Shown here: positions 25,762 through 36,092 of the stretch, piece by piece
Numbering within the stretch: the first letter of the stretch is position 1
Layout of the letters: every line of letters begins with the position of its first letter
Assembly: GCF_014904695.1 (NCBI RefSeq)
Contig: NZ_JACXXN010000004.1
Coordinates: forward strand, 372,001 to 436,000
Origin: Nostoc sp. MG11
GTDB lineage: Bacteria > Cyanobacteriota > Cyanobacteriia > Cyanobacteriales > Nostocaceae
Length of the DNA: 64,000 nt
Direction of reading: 5' to 3'
Translations under genes and position numbers: made by a program
Notes under the pieces: model-generated
Told to the model about the DNA's origin: nothing
Database searches by the model: none
Seen by the model: only the letters and a program-made list of their open reading frames with translations

Positions 25762-28700
25762 ATGACGCATTCTCCAAATTCAGGAAATGATCAGAAACCA
25801 TCTAATCATCGTCTCAAGCTCCTTCTTTTAGGGCGTATCAGTCTGGTTGGAGGTGTCGTTTTACTCACGGGAATTGCAGTTGCTACTTGGTGGGCTAGAA
25901 ATTACATATATAAAGATTTAGCACCATTAGTAGAGCAAAATTTGGAGCAATTGCTTGGGCGTCCCATAAAAGTTGGGCAAGTTGAACGTTTTTCGCTCTC
26001 TAGTTTAAGATTTGGCTCCTTATCTATACCAGCAACTCCCACAGACCCAGACCAGGTGACAGTTAAAGCCGTAGAAGTGCAGTTCTCGCCTTTGCAACTC
26101 CTCTTCACACGGACACTAGCATTAGATGTCACGTTAGTTCAGCCCAATGTATATATCCAACAGGATAAAGATGGTCGCTGGGTTACAGCTGAAATTAAGA
26201 CTGGAGAGGGTAAAGGTGCTATTCAAACTGAGTTGCAGACACTCCGGCTTCAGAATGGAAATGTAGAGTTAGTACCAGCCCAAGCACCAACCAAACCGAA
26301 AGGCTCAGTAGTATTAAATCAAGTTGGTGGTGCTGCTCGATTTTTACCTCAAAATACAGGTGTTAATTATGACATAAATGCTCAACTCTCTAGAGGAGGA
26401 GCAGTTAAAATCTCTGGCGAAACAGAACTAACAACACAAAAAACAAACCTCAAGCTTTTAGCACAAAATCTAGTAGCATCTGATGTCAGTCGATTAATAG
26501 AGTTGCCAATTGTCTTGCAAGCAGGGCGCGTAGATGCTGACTTAGGGGTTCAGATTCCACCAAAACTGTCAGAAATAGCGATTACGGGAACGGCTACCGC
26601 TAATCAGGTCACTGCTCAAATTCAAAATATTCCTCAACAGTTCGCCAATTCTAATGGGAGATTGAATTTTCAGGGTCAGACAATTGCTTTAGATAATCTG
26701 AGTACAAACTTTGGCAAAGTTCCCGTGTTAGCAAATGGAGCAATTAATACTCAAACAGGTTTTAACCTCTCCGCTCAAATAAAATCAGTTAGTGCTAAAA
26801 ATCTTTTAGATACGTTCAAGGTAAATTCGCCAGTCCCCGCTACTGGAGAAGTGCGAGCAGATATAAAAGTGCAAGGGCCGCTTCAACAGCCAGTTCTCAG
26901 CGGCACGGCAAGCAATATAAAACCGATTCAAGTTGACCGTGTGCAATTCAACGCTGTAAATACTGATTTCCGCTTGAGTACATCTAAAACTGCATCGCAA
27001 ATTACCGTTGATAATCTTAAATTAGTCCCAGCCGCAGGCGGTCAAATCACAGGAGAAGGTCAAGCTACACTGGGGTCTAACGGTGAGGTAATATTTAATA
27101 TTCAAGCTGAAGATGTGTCAGGGGATATACTGGCACGTAGATACGGATTTACGCCACCGATCGCAGTTGGTAATATCTCGGCAAAGGCAGAAGTTTCTGG
27201 CTCACTTGGCCAACAGCCGTTGGAATTGGAGATTTCGAGTATTCAAGCAAACCCACCAGCTGGGGGGCAAATTGTCGGGAACGGTCAAATTCAACTAGCA
27301 CCCCAAGGTAGAGTATCATTTAATGCTCAAGCAAAGAATTTACCAGGGGATGCAATCGCCAAAACGAACAACAATTCATCTGTCACTATTGGCACTGTAT
27401 CGGCAAATACCAAAGTTTCTGGCTCTTTAGGCAACCTACGAGCAGTCGCACAGGTAAAAGCACCAGCTGGCACATACCCCACTACAGGACAAATTGTTGC
27501 TACTCAACAAGGGCAGAATATCCTATTTCCTAGTGCTGTATTGAATGTAGCAGGCAATACAATCAGGGCTAGGGGTCAGGTTGCTCAACAACGCTGGCAG
27601 GCTTTTGTTAGTACCCGACAGGTTCAGTTAAATCGCTTTAAGCAGATACCTGCCCAGTTTCAAGGTGTCTTAAATAATGCGGCGTTGAATTTATCAGGAA
27701 GTACTGCTTCATTTCAACCCTCAACGATTCAAGCCACAGGACGAGCAAACCTAAGTGTGGCAGGAGGTACAGTTAATCTCAGGAATCTTAACCTTGATGA
27801 TGGTCGCTGGCAAGGGCTTGTCAACGTTTCCCAAGTTCAACTCAACCGTTTTTCACCACAATTGCAAGGACGGCTCAATAGCAACATCCAGTTAGCAGGT
27901 ACAATAAAATCTTTCCAGCTTGCAGATATTCGGGCCGACGGACAAATCCGCGTTTCCGAAGGGTTGGCACTGTTAGCGAAACCGCTGACAGCTCAAGTTC
28001 AGTGGGATGGAAAGCAGATTATTGTACAACGCGCAACTACCCCAGGATTGAGCGCTAATGGTGCGATCGCAGTTCAACTAGATGGTACACCTCAAATCTC
28101 TAGTTTTAATCTGAATGTACTAGCGCAGAATTTCAACCTTCAAAATACTGGCTTTCAAGTTCCTGGAGACTTAGCAATAGCGGGGCTACTTGATTTTAAT
28201 GGGAAAATTACAGGCACTCCTGATGTTCCAAAAGCTACTGGCGATATCCGGTTACGGAATTTTAATGTTAGTAATTTGGCGTTTGACCCACTTTTAACTG
28301 GAAACGTGAATTTTCAAGGGGGACAAGGCGCAAGTCTGCAACTTGCAGGTACTCAAGATAGGATAGCGCTTAACCTTGGTGCAGATTATCGCCCAACTTC
28401 ATTTTTACTCCAACGCGACGGGGCAGTTACCACAGGCAGAACTGAGGGCGATAACTTGCTCATCAACGCCCAACAGTTTCCTATAGCTCTGGTTGGGGGC
28501 TTCGTACCTAACAATACGTTGAAACCCCTTGGAGGAATATTATCGGGAAATTTAGTTGTGAATTTGAACAACTACGCGGTTGACGGAGATATTGCGATCG
28601 CTCAACCTCGCGTTGCCAGAGTCACAGCAGACGAATTTCGAGGTAACATCAATTATGCTAATGGTGCTGCTAACTTAACTAATGGTCAATTGCGGATAGG

Positions 28701-31080
28701 AGACAGCAGCATCGCCCTAAGTGGAAGTTTACAAACAGGGAACGATCCTCAATTTCAAGTCCAAGCGAATTTTGACCAAATTAGAATCCAGAGACTCCTA
28801 CAAACATTCAATATCTTCGACTTTCAAGACTTGGGTGGAGGGTTACAGTCTCCAGATTTGGCTGGAGCAGAGGTACTCAACACCACCCCTATCAATTTGC
28901 CTAATGCAGATTTGGAAACACAGTTAGAATATTTCTCAAAAGTTCAAGCATTGATAGCAAAGCAAGAGCGGGTAGAAACAAAACAAACACCATCTTTACC
29001 AACCCTTGCAGAATTAACGGGTGCTTTGAGTGGAGCAATTCAAGCGACAGGCTCGTTGAAGACTGGGTTAAATGTTGGCTTTAATTTTCAAGGTGCTAAC
29101 TGGCAATGGGGTGAATACTCGCTTAATGAAGTCGTTGCTAGAGGCACTTTTGCGGATGGGATTGTCACACTGTCGCCGTTGCGTGTGGGGGTCAATCAAG
29201 GACTGGTGGCTTTTTCAGGACAGTTAGGAACTGAACAACTATCTGGACAATTGAGCGTAGCCAGTTTACCTTTGTCGCTTTTAGACCCATTTATCGAAAG
29301 ATACCCTATAGATATTACTGGACAGGTGAATGCGATCGCTAACTTAGCAGGTAGTTTAGAAGCTCCCAGAGTTAATGGGGAAGTGACGCTGGCGAATGCG
29401 ACTTTAAATAAGCAACCTGTGCAAACAGGACAGGTAAACTTTGACTACAACAATGCTCGCTTAAATTTTGATAGTACTTTGTTAGTGACAGGAACACAGC
29501 CAGTAACAATTACAGGTAGTGTACCTGCGGCGTTGCCTTTTGCCGCAGTGCAACCAGATAGCAATCAAATTAGTATCAACGCCAGTGTAAATAATGAAGG
29601 ATTAGCGCTGTTAAACTTGTTTACTAACAATCAAGTCTCTTGGGTAGACGGTCAAGGACAAGTAGATTTAAACGTTCAAGGCACATTAAACCAGCCAATT
29701 ATTAACGGGAATGCCACAGTTAATAATGCTACTTTTCGCGCTCAAGCTGTATCCGAGCCTCTAACAAATGTCACAGGACAACTGCAATTTAATGGTAGTA
29801 CGCTGAACGCCGAAGGTATTCAAGGCATTTATAATCAAGGGCAAGTAACTGCATCAGGAGTTCTCCCGATTTTTGCTGCTCAGCAAGCTATATCGAATCC
29901 ACTTACAGTATCAATAGAAAAAGAACTAGATTTTCAGGTTCCAGGATTGTATGAAGGCGGTGTCAGCGGTGGCGTCGTCATCCGGGGAACAGCACTAAAA
30001 CCTCAAATTGGTGGAGAGATTCAACTAAGTGATGGTCAAGTCATCATTGGAAACTCTACTACTGGCTCACAACCAACTACAACAGAGGCTAGCAGTAGCG
30101 CCGCAATTACAGGAGATGGTAACGCCAATACAACAACTACAGAAAGCAGTAACGCCAATACAACAGCTACAACTAGACCCAACTTACCTATAGAGTTTAC
30201 AGATTTACGGCTGATTTTGGGCGACGATGTTCGCGTTACTAGTCAGCCTTTACTGGGCTTTGTACCTGGAGGAGCCACATTTAGTCAGCCTATACTGAAC
30301 TTTCAGGCAAAAGGTGGCCTAACTGTTAATGGTACTTTAGCGAAGCCCCTTCCTGAAGGAATCATTCGTCTGACAGGAGGACGACTCAGTCTATTTTCAA
30401 CTGAGTTCACCTTGGCGCGGGGCTACGAACAAACTGCACGGTTTACTCCTAGTCAAGGACTTGACCCTATCTTAGATGTCCGGCTTGTCTCAATTGTCCC
30501 TGAAGCTTCGGCGACAAGCAGTCGAATTTTAGAATCACCTCTTTCTGCTGAAATCAGCGATGTTTCTGCTACTAATTTTGGGACTTTACGTACCGTGCGG
30601 GTTGAAGCAAGCGTCAACGGCCCAGCTAGTGAATTGAGCGAAAATCTAGAACTGACGAGTGAACCTAGCCGTAGTAGAGGAGAAATCGTTGCTCTATTGG
30701 GTGGCTCTATTCTTGGTTCTTTCAGTCAAACAGGAGACGCAACACAAGGGCTGACTAATTTAGCTGGCTCTACTATTTTAGGTGGTCTGCAAGGAAGTAT
30801 CACTGCGATCGGGCAAGCTATTGGTTTTAGCGAATTTCGGATATTTCCTACTCCTGTAACTAATCAAGCATCAAGGAGATCTTCGGTTCTCGATTTGTCA
30901 GCAGAGGGTGTGTTTAACATCAATAATAATTTCTCTGCTTCTTTATCTCGGCCTCTTTCTACTAATGAGTCTTTCCGTTACAATCTGCTCTATCGACTCA
31001 ATGATGAAATTCTGATGCGAGGCTCAACTGATTTAGGGGATGTAAATCAATTTTTATTTGAGTATGAAACCCGGTTTTAG
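25762..31080 (+). CDS. TamB-like translocation and assembly module protein (DUF490)
   Basis: A giant 1772-residue AsmA/TamB-type protein. Seen: an N-terminal signal-anchor (SLVGGVVLLTGIAVATWWARN, about 30-50), then ELLGRPIKVGQVERFSL-type start, a very long run of beta-rich repeats (GNGQIQLAPQGRVSFNAQAK, VSGSLG...), and the C-terminal DUF490 domain with ITGGRLSLFSTEF-like and GEIVALLGG segments, ending with the aromatic YETRF. Known: these proteins span the periplasm and serve outer-membrane protein insertion or lipid transfer, often with a BamA/TamA homologue. A Thr/Ser-rich low-complexity stretch lies near residues 1435-1475. It stands alone on its strand after a 560-bp gap. Confidence 0.85.
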   Translation: MTHSPNSGNDQKPSNHRLKLLLLGRISLVGGVVLLTGIAVATWWARNYIYKDLAPLVEQNLEQLLGRPIKVGQVERFSLSSLRFGSLSIPATPTDPDQVTVKAVEVQFSPLQLLFTRTLALDVTLVQPNVYIQQDKDGRWVTAEIKTGEGKGAIQTELQTLRLQNGNVELVPAQAPTKPKGSVVLNQVGGAARFLPQNTGVNYDINAQLSRGGAVKISGETELTTQKTNLKLLAQNLVASDVSRLIELPIVLQAGRVDADLGVQIPPKLSEIAITGTATANQVTAQIQNIPQQFANSNGRLNFQGQTIALDNLSTNFGKVPVLANGAINTQTGFNLSAQIKSVSAKNLLDTFKVNSPVPATGEVRADIKVQGPLQQPVLSGTASNIKPIQVDRVQFNAVNTDFRLSTSKTASQITVDNLKLVPAAGGQITGEGQATLGSNGEVIFNIQAEDVSGDILARRYGFTPPIAVGNISAKAEVSGSLGQQPLELEISSIQANPPAGGQIVGNGQIQLAPQGRVSFNAQAKNLPGDAIAKTNNNSSVTIGTVSANTKVSGSLGNLRAVAQVKAPAGTYPTTGQIVATQQGQNILFPSAVLNVAGNTIRARGQVAQQRWQAFVSTRQVQLNRFKQIPAQFQGVLNNAALNLSGSTASFQPSTIQATGRANLSVAGGTVNLRNLNLDDGRWQGLVNVSQVQLNRFSPQLQGRLNSNIQLAGTIKSFQLADIRADGQIRVSEGLALLAKPLTAQVQWDGKQIIVQRATTPGLSANGAIAVQLDGTPQISSFNLNVLAQNFNLQNTGFQVPGDLAIAGLLDFNGKITGTPDVPKATGDIRLRNFNVSNLAFDPLLTGNVNFQGGQGASLQLAGTQDRIALNLGADYRPTSFLLQRDGAVTTGRTEGDNLLINAQQFPIALVGGFVPNNTLKPLGGILSGNLVVNLNNYAVDGDIAIAQPRVARVTADEFRGNINYANGAANLTNGQLRIGDSSIALSGSLQTGNDPQFQVQANFDQIRIQRLLQTFNIFDFQDLGGGLQSPDLAGAEVLNTTPINLPNADLETQLEYFSKVQALIAKQERVETKQTPSLPTLAELTGALSGAIQATGSLKTGLNVGFNFQGANWQWGEYSLNEVVARGTFADGIVTLSPLRVGVNQGLVAFSGQLGTEQLSGQLSVASLPLSLLDPFIERYPIDITGQVNAIANLAGSLEAPRVNGEVTLANATLNKQPVQTGQVNFDYNNARLNFDSTLLVTGTQPVTITGSVPAALPFAAVQPDSNQISINASVNNEGLALLNLFTNNQVSWVDGQGQVDLNVQGTLNQPIINGNATVNNATFRAQAVSEPLTNVTGQLQFNGSTLNAEGIQGIYNQGQVTASGVLPIFAAQQAISNPLTVSIEKELDFQVPGLYEGGVSGGVVIRGTALKPQIGGEIQLSDGQVIIGNSTTGSQPTTTEASSSAAITGDGNANTTTTESSNANTTATTRPNLPIEFTDLRLILGDDVRVTSQPLLGFVPGGATFSQPILNFQAKGGLTVNGTLAKPLPEGIIRLTGGRLSLFSTEFTLARGYEQTARFTPSQGLDPILDVRLVSIVPEASATSSRILESPLSAEISDVSATNFGTLRTVRVEASVNGPASELSENLELTSEPSRSRGEIVALLGGSILGSFSQTGDATQGLTNLAGSTILGGLQGSITAIGQAIGFSEFRIFPTPVTNQASRRSSVLDLSAEGVFNINNNFSASLSRPLSTNESFRYNLLYRLNDEILMRGSTDLGDVNQFLFEYETRF

Positions 31081-31432
31081 TAGAGACTTTGCATTCTTTT
31101 TTTAAGTTGGTATAACCTTTTTTGGACAATGCCTACCTGAAGAGTTGTAATCTAATTATTTAAATTAAAGTACATAGTGAGCGGCTTTGGCCGTTTAAAT
31201 CCTTATATAGAGCGATTCATCGCTCACTACGAGCAAAAGTTTAATTTTACATTTATTAATCATGTTTCTTTAAGTAGAGGATGATGTTGTTGGTTTCGCA
31301 AAGCACTTGCATCTTCTATTTAGGATGTTGTAAAATGCAACAAGTTAAAATCACATTTAGTAAGTCTACTGTTTTTATAACATAGATATTTTTAAAGATA
31401 AAAAATTGTCAGTTAAATAAAGGAATAATATA
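31081..31432. other. spacer with dispersed repeat
   Basis: Includes a GTAGTGAGCGATTCATCGCTC-type repeat (about 31172-31232), related to the one at 53855-53918. Otherwise AT-rich; AAGGAA stands before the next start. Confidence 0.45.
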
Positions 31433-31768
31433 GTGAATTCTTATTTTGCATTATTGACTTCAATTGTTATTGGTATTGGAGGACAGCTAAGTCTTAAAGC
31501 AGGGGCTTTGCAAAGTTTTGGCAGTAAAATAAACTTATTTTTACAGCCCTATGTTTTAGTCGGACTAGTTTCTTATTTTGTTGCTGCTTTGTTTTATATA
31601 TATGCTCTTAAAAAGATCCCAATTTCCGTAGCTTATCCCACTGTTGCTATCAGCTATGCTGTTGTGTCTTTCTTAGCTCACTTACTTTGGGGAGAACCTT
31701 TTGGAGTTAAACAGGTTATTGCCCTATTATTGATTGGTCTCGGTATATTCACATTAAACCATAGTTAA
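31433..31768 (+). CDS. SMR/EamA-type small membrane transporter (ArnE-like)
   Basis: A 111-residue protein with four predicted membrane helices and the SMR-like ALKKIPISVAYPTVAISYAVVSFLAHLLWGEPF block in the second half. SMR proteins act as dimers, exporting drugs, or as flippases of lipid-linked sugars (ArnE/ArnF). The start is GTG 31433 with AAAGGAA upstream. The convergent neighbours are a DPM/ArnC-type glycosyltransferase and a NodB-type deacetylase, which favours the lipid-sugar flippase reading, but this is inference. Confidence 0.7.
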   Translation: MNSYFALLTSIVIGIGGQLSLKAGALQSFGSKINLFLQPYVLVGLVSYFVAALFYIYALKKIPISVAYPTVAISYAVVSFLAHLLWGEPFGVKQVIALLLIGLGIFTLNHS

Positions 31769-31943
31769 TCATCATCATTTACTACTAAATTTGGCAGGCT
31801 AATATAGGGTGACTATTTGATTTTTACGAAGTTAGGTACACCCTTATTACTTTTTCTCTGTTCTCTGTTTTATATTCGCCATTCTCTGTCTGTACGAGTG
31901 ATTCAGGAATCAAATCGGATTACTATAGTAATTTAAAACAAAA

Positions 31944-31976
31944 AACCCATTTTCCCTGTATGGGGGAATTTGGGTT
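31944..31976 (-). terminator. terminator of the minus-strand glycosyltransferase
   Basis: AACCCATTTTCCC and GGGGAATTTGGGTT form a long stem; on the minus strand TTTTTTGTTTT follows. It is 72 bp behind the stop of the gene ending at 32048. Confidence 0.7.
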
Positions 31977-32047
31977 AGTTATTCTGCTATACCTTGCAGG
32001 CATTTATAGAACGCGATCGCAAATTTCCATTTCCTGTGTAACTTGAA

Positions 32048-32833
32048 TTATCTCAATGGACGAACAGACCGTAAATTGTAGGTTTTCCATGTAAGCAGGA
32101 GATTTTTTGACAACAGTCTCAGTGTTTGAGCGATAGTTTTAAGTACTTTCATTTTGCTAGCAGTCGGCTTTTGGTCATATCTCAAAACCATTGGAACCTC
32201 AGCAACTTTGGGTTTAAGTACTTTTGCTTTCAGCAGCAAATCTACCATACAAGCAAACCCTTTTTCTGTGAATAAATTGTTGCCATAATACTCAAAAAGA
32301 CCAATGAGCAAAGAACGATTGTACATTCGGTAACCGCAAGTGTAATCTTTGACACCAGGTATAGGAGCCGCAATTCTAAATAGCCAACTAGCTCCATAAC
32401 TTGTCAAAATTCTCAATGGCGATAAGCCTATAACTTTAGCACCTTTTTGATATCTGGATGCTATTGAAATATCATAGCTACCACCCACCATGATGTCATA
32501 CATTTTCATTAGTAGTTCTGGTGGTTGGGTATTGTCACAGTCCATAGCGGCTAGAAAATCGCCTTCTTCAGATACTTCCAAAAAGGTTGTAAAACCTGTT
32601 TTTATAGCTTGGCCTAAACCAGCATTTTTTACATGCTGTACTAATTTAAGTGATATACCAAGTGATTGAGATTCATCCAAAGCAGTTTTAGCAGTTGCAT
32701 CAGTACTGCCATCATCAACAAGAATCAATTTTATATCTATATTGCAGATACTCTGCAATGACTGAAACCTTTTGAATAAAGGAGCAATTGATTCTTGCTC
32801 ATTGTAGGCAGGTAAGAGAATAAAAAGTCCCAT
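32048..32833 (-). CDS. glycosyltransferase family 2, DPM1/ArnC-like
   Basis: A 261-residue GT2 enzyme of the dolichyl/undecaprenyl-phosphate sugar synthase type. Seen: FILLPAYNEQESI at the N-terminus, LVDDGSTD, AMDCDNTQPPE (DxD), the SRYQKGAKV segment and DYTCGYRMYN. No C-terminal membrane helices. The start is ATG 32833, preceded by GAGGAA; the frame runs to TTG 32869, which has no such site. It would put a sugar on a polyprenyl phosphate. The deacetylase gene 226 bp upstream on the same strand may act in the same path. Confidence 0.8.
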   Translation of the reverse strand: MGLFILLPAYNEQESIAPLFKRFQSLQSICNIDIKLILVDDGSTDATAKTALDESQSLGISLKLVQHVKNAGLGQAIKTGFTTFLEVSEEGDFLAAMDCDNTQPPELLMKMYDIMVGGSYDISIASRYQKGAKVIGLSPLRILTSYGASWLFRIAAPIPGVKDYTCGYRMYNRSLLIGLFEYYGNNLFTEKGFACMVDLLLKAKVLKPKVAEVPMVLRYDQKPTASKMKVLKTIAQTLRLLSKNLLLTWKTYNLRSVRPLR

Positions 32834-33058
32834 AAGTTCCTCGTTTAAATTTTGAAACCTGTTACTCAAATATTGAAATTTGAGTAATGACGTTAGTTAT
32901 TTTTAGAACTAAACTTGAATCATTTAAGACCTATAGTGGTTGCACTATATATTGGTCTGACTAATATCATCTGCTTAAGTTCTGAGAAAATTATTCAATA
33001 CTTAATAGGGATATACACACTTTGTATCAACACGTCGAATAGGCGCGTTGTTAGGTAT

Positions 33059-34066
33059 TTATACAGGCTGACGAACTCTAGTTAAGGATGCGGCGTGTTG
33101 TCCAACAGTCAAAACATTGAACTGATTGGATAAAAGCTTTAGTGCTTTGCGTAACATTGCCAGCTTCTTGTAAGTAGGGAGGTTCATACTAGGGAAGAAT
33201 GCTAGCTCTGGCACATCCTCTTGAGTCAAAAAGTCTGTAGGATGCAGTAGTAAAGATGGCTGAGTGCCTGTAACTTTGCATAGCCAGAGGGCGATTCGGA
33301 AGTAAAGCAACGCCAAACTTGGAGAAAAGACACCCAGATACATTAAGTAGCTAAAGTGAATTGGCATTTTGAAGATCGGCATCGTGGTGACAGGAATCTC
33401 AGTCAGCTTATACTTACCCATACACCATTGGTAAGGCTTGAGGGTTTGTAAGCCGTCTTTAAAGCTGCCAAATAAAGCTTTGCGTTTAGCGCGTTCTTCC
33501 TTGCTCAGCTTACAGGTCATCATGAAGTAAGCTCGTGCTATCGGCCCCAAAAATGTGGGGAAAATAGAAGCATCATATTGATATTCCTGTCGTGCTAAGA
33601 CTTGCAATACCGTAGGAGATAGACTGTATCCAGGACTTCGGAAGCCAACAGGGCTTTGACCAGTGGCCTGCTGGATGTGCTTTTGCGCTAGTGCTAGCTC
33701 TTGTTCAACTTCATCCTCTGAGTACCGATTTAGCCAGATATTATGGTGGAAGGAATGGTTGGCAATTTCATGACCATCAGCAGCGATCGCTTGTAATGCC
33801 TGATGGTTCTTTTTAAGAGCTGCATCCTGCCCCACAACGAATACTGTGATTGTCAAATTCAATTGCTTGAAAATATCCAAGAACCGGGGTACTACGATAT
33901 CCAGGTAAGAGGGCAAAGTTTCCCAACCAGGATCACCATGATCTTTCATATAAGACCAGAGATTATCCAAATCCATAGAAAGACTGGCTATCGGTTTGTT
34001 CCCTGGTGAATTGGTTTTCACCATTTGCTTAGAAATTTGGTCGTGCAAATATACACTGTTTGTCAT
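33059..34066 (-). CDS. polysaccharide deacetylase (NodB domain)
   Basis: A 335-residue NodB-domain protein. Seen: motif 1 SMDLDN with the catalytic Asp and metal Asp (about 30-34), motif 2 HSFHH (metal ligands, about 103-107), motif 3 RSPGYSLSP and LLLHPTDFL for motif 5. No signal peptide, so it acts in the cytoplasm or at the inner face, like ArnD, which deformylates a lipid-linked aminosugar. The ATG at 34066 is clear. Upstream of the DPM-like gene on the same strand. Cell-wall or exopolysaccharide deacetylation are alternatives, though those usually need export. Confidence 0.8.
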   Translation of the reverse strand: MTNSVYLHDQISKQMVKTNSPGNKPIASLSMDLDNLWSYMKDHGDPGWETLPSYLDIVVPRFLDIFKQLNLTITVFVVGQDAALKKNHQALQAIAADGHEIANHSFHHNIWLNRYSEDEVEQELALAQKHIQQATGQSPVGFRSPGYSLSPTVLQVLARQEYQYDASIFPTFLGPIARAYFMMTCKLSKEERAKRKALFGSFKDGLQTLKPYQWCMGKYKLTEIPVTTMPIFKMPIHFSYLMYLGVFSPSLALLYFRIALWLCKVTGTQPSLLLHPTDFLTQEDVPELAFFPSMNLPTYKKLAMLRKALKLLSNQFNVLTVGQHAASLTRVRQPV

Positions 34067-35706
34067 TGTAATTAAGTACAGGTTAGTACTAATTGTTGTT
34101 GGATAATTTGTTAGAGATTGGAGATTCGATTTGTCAATCGAATCCTATCTTTGAGTTAAATACCCAAATATCATTCACAAAGTCTGCCCTATTCAAGAGT
34201 CTACATAAAGACACACATCTATTCCTTATAGATGTGCGTTGGATCAGTTAGAAGGCAGCTATACAGCTACCTACCTCCTTACCAATCAGATAGATGATGT
34301 AGCATTTTTGATGCGACATAATAAATTTTAAGGCGCTGAATATAAAGCGCTCTTTAACTAAGCAAAATACGTTTGGTTAGATGCAAACTTAATTTTTTAC
34401 TTCCTTGGCTGTACTTAGTTTAGATGCAAGTCTGCATCCTTGTATTTTTTATAAAAGTCAATTTTAACAATACATAAATTTCGCTGATAAAGCAATACCT
34501 TTTACAGTAATTATACGCTATTTTTTTAGCACTTATGATGCAGATATCACATGCAAGCAACAAAATATGTGATGTTTCTGCTGGAATGTGTAAAATTTTC
34601 TTGTTGAATTATGTGAAATTTTCTTGTTGGAATGTGTAAAATTTTATTTGAAACTTTAATTTTACTCCTGTCTTTACACTTTCCTAAAATTTGCTATCAA
34701 CAAGACCAATTACTCTAGATGAGCATTAATAACTATTGGCATAACTTTTTCCGTGCCAAACCCTTTACATTACAGTTACTTGCTTGACAAGGCTAAACCT
34801 TTTTCAGCCATCTTGCAGCTACAAAGAACTTTGGAGTAATCCACAAGATGATTGCTCCGTATAGCAAAGTGCTGAGTGCTGTTAGCGGGGCGTTTAGCCC
34901 GTGCTGAGGAGCCAGTCCGCGTGGGCGGGTTCCCCTACTTGAGCGGACTGGCGTTGCTGAGTATAAACCCAGTAGCTTTAAAGCTTTGAGCTTTTCGCTG
35001 TCTTGAAAAGTTTTGCGCTCCTGTTACCCGAACGCGCAAACTTTTCGCTGCGGCGGGCTACGCCTACGTCCAGTACGAGTAAGTGGTTGTGCGTAACTTT
35101 GGCTCAATCGAAATTGTCAGTATTGAAATTTGGTCTAAAGTATGACAATTGACTTAATCGATAAATACTCGATGAGAAGTTAATGCAAAAATAAATACTT
35201 TATCTTTAGGCAAAAATATTTAAGAAATGACTGCATAAATCGACTTCAGGAAAATACGAGTGACACCAATAAACGTAGATTAAATGTAATTTAGATCACA
35301 ATGTTTGATGTACTGATTCAAAGGTACATCTTGGCGCCGAGAATGATTTTTTCGCCAATCAAAATGAAACTGTCACAATGACCGATATCCTGCCCAGAAC
35401 TGAACTTCAGGGCTAATAGCTCAAGTCTACGCTTAGTAGACTGAATTTTTCATTGAGTCCTGTTTAGATGGCTTTTGCTATGAGACTGCTAATTCATTCC
35501 GAGGCGAGATGGATACACAGTGCGAGATTTAAAACATACGGCTACGCCGAGGCTTGTGTACACCACCGTAGCCTGAAAGGGGAGAGGCTTTTAAGGGGTT
35601 AGATCACTCGCTGATTTTTCCACATGACGTGAAAAGTCAGACAATGACAACTAGGACTTATACTGAAGAAAACCTTAAAGCCCCTTAAAAAGCTACCCTA
35701 TAGGAA
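34067..35706. other. long gene-free, repeat-rich spacer
   Basis: 1.6 kb without a supported gene. Seen: near-copies of ATTTTCTTGTTG(A/G)AAT at about 34598-34640, the dispersed GCTGTTAGCGG-GGCGTTTAGCCCGTGCTGAG motif at 34872-34906 (also inside copA), a 10-bp inverted repeat GCCAGTCCGC (34910-34919) / GCGGACTGGC (34942-34951) and a CTTTTCGCTG...GCGGGCTACGCC repeat near 35030-35070. Confidence 0.5.
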
Positions 35707-35770
35707 AATGGCACTAAGATAACCCCTAAGTTACTCACTTCAACGGGCTTGCTTTTATCTTAGTGCCATT
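35707..35770. repeat. 16-bp perfect inverted repeat behind the RRM gene
   Basis: AATGGCACTAAGATAA (35707-35722) and its exact complement TTATCTTAGTGCCATT (35755-35770), 32-base loop. It lies 20 bp behind the stop of the RNA-binding protein gene and may stabilise or end its mRNA. Confidence 0.65.
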
Positions 35771-35789
35771 CAAATTTAGTCTATTTAGC

Positions 35790-36092
35790 TTAGTAGCGGT
35801 TACGGAAGTTGCTACCACCACCTCGATTACCACCAAAGGAACCTCTATCTTCCTTGGGTTTAGCTTTATTCACTTTGAGGTCACGACCCATCCACTCTGC
35901 ACCATCAAGAGCTTCAATGGCAGCTGTTTCTTCAGCTTCCGTACCCATTTCTACAAAAGCAAACCCACGGGGACGCCCTGTCTCGCGATCCGTAGGTAGC
36001 TGAACTCGCTTTACAGAACCATGTTCTGCAAAAACAGAGGTGAGGTCTTCTTGTGTGACCTCGTAGGATAGATTACCTACATAAATTGACAT
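35790..36092 (-). CDS. RNA-binding protein with RRM domain (cyanobacterial Rbp)
   Basis: A 100-residue RNA-recognition-motif protein. Seen: RNP2 IYVGNL (3-8), RNP1 RGFAFVEM (41-48) and a Gly/Arg/Asn-rich tail (GGNRGGGSNFRNRY), as in the cold-induced RbpA family of cyanobacteria. Binds single-stranded RNA in the cytoplasm. GGAGACAATGT stands before the ATG. The 250-base gene-free DNA upstream is long enough for a cold-responsive leader, as known in the family, but I see no defined box. Confidence 0.9.
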   Translation of the reverse strand: MSIYVGNLSYEVTQEDLTSVFAEHGSVKRVQLPTDRETGRPRGFAFVEMGTEAEETAAIEALDGAEWMGRDLKVNKAKPKEDRGSFGGNRGGGSNFRNRY

